Source: an uncultured Clostridia bacterium (lineage in GTDB: Bacteria > Bacillota > Clostridia > Oscillospirales > Acutalibacteraceae). Taken from it: 5,927 bases of DNA. The notes under the pieces are model-generated. The model did no database searches and was not told the origin of the DNA. It saw only the letters and a list, made by a program, of their open reading frames with translations. The translations under genes and the position numbers were made by a program. The DNA lies in contig CAMVBD010000106.1 in NCBI GenBank assembly GCA_947165615.1, forward strand, positions 1 to 5,927. The letters are read 5' to 3'. Positions 5,891 through 5,927 of the stretch are shown one piece after another; position 1 is the first letter of the stretch, and each line of letters starts with the position of its first letter.

Positions 5891-5927
5891 TATATGCTTT
5901 CAGAGGCTGTATATACTTGTTCGTTAT

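Noticed and set aside
1..5927. CRISPR arrays, tRNA or rRNA genes, phage, toxin-antitoxin or defence genes
   Set aside because: I looked on both strands and saw no regularly spaced repeats, no tRNA-like cloverleaf and no signature proteins. All sizeable coding capacity is explained by the four genes listed.

Overview
The window reads as ordinary chromosome from a fairly G+C-rich Gram-positive bacterium, most likely one of the Clostridia (Oscillospiraceae/Christensenellales-like gut anaerobes). The reasons are strong AGGAGG-type ribosome binding sites, a TTG start, Firmicutes-style MurC and LeuRS motifs, a lipobox lipoprotein and C/G-ending codons. The genus cannot be fixed from the sequence alone.

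Layout. Positions 1-878 (minus strand) hold the N-terminal two thirds of murC (peptidoglycan precursor ligase), cut by the left edge. A 234-base divergent intergenic region (879-1112) follows. It carries a good sigma-A-type promoter facing each way, a perfect 7-bp hairpin at the predicted 5' end of the murC transcript, and a G+C-rich 24-base-period direct repeat whose second copy forms a terminator-like hairpin plus T7 on the plus strand. Three plus-strand genes come next, tightly spaced and with no terminator between them: leuS (leucyl-tRNA synthetase, 1113-3518), a cytosolic GH36 alpha-galactosidase-type glycoside hydrolase (3543-5228) and an acidic lipoprotein of unknown function (5273-5776). 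The last 150 bases are A+T-rich and contain no gene I can support. They hold two hairpins whose T tracts lie on the minus strand, suggesting that a minus-strand gene beyond the right edge ends here, convergent with the leuS cluster.

How the parts relate. murC and leuS are unrelated housekeeping genes sharing a divergent promoter region. leuS, the GH36 gene and the lipoprotein gene look co-transcribed, but they have no evident common pathway. The leuS leader is predicted to be only about 34 bases, so a T-box riboswitch is not present.

I found no convincing undescribed multi-gene system. The points most worth a second look are the repeat/terminator element between the divergent promoters, the bulged dyad at the right edge, and the loss of the conserved MurC motif in the first 34 bases.
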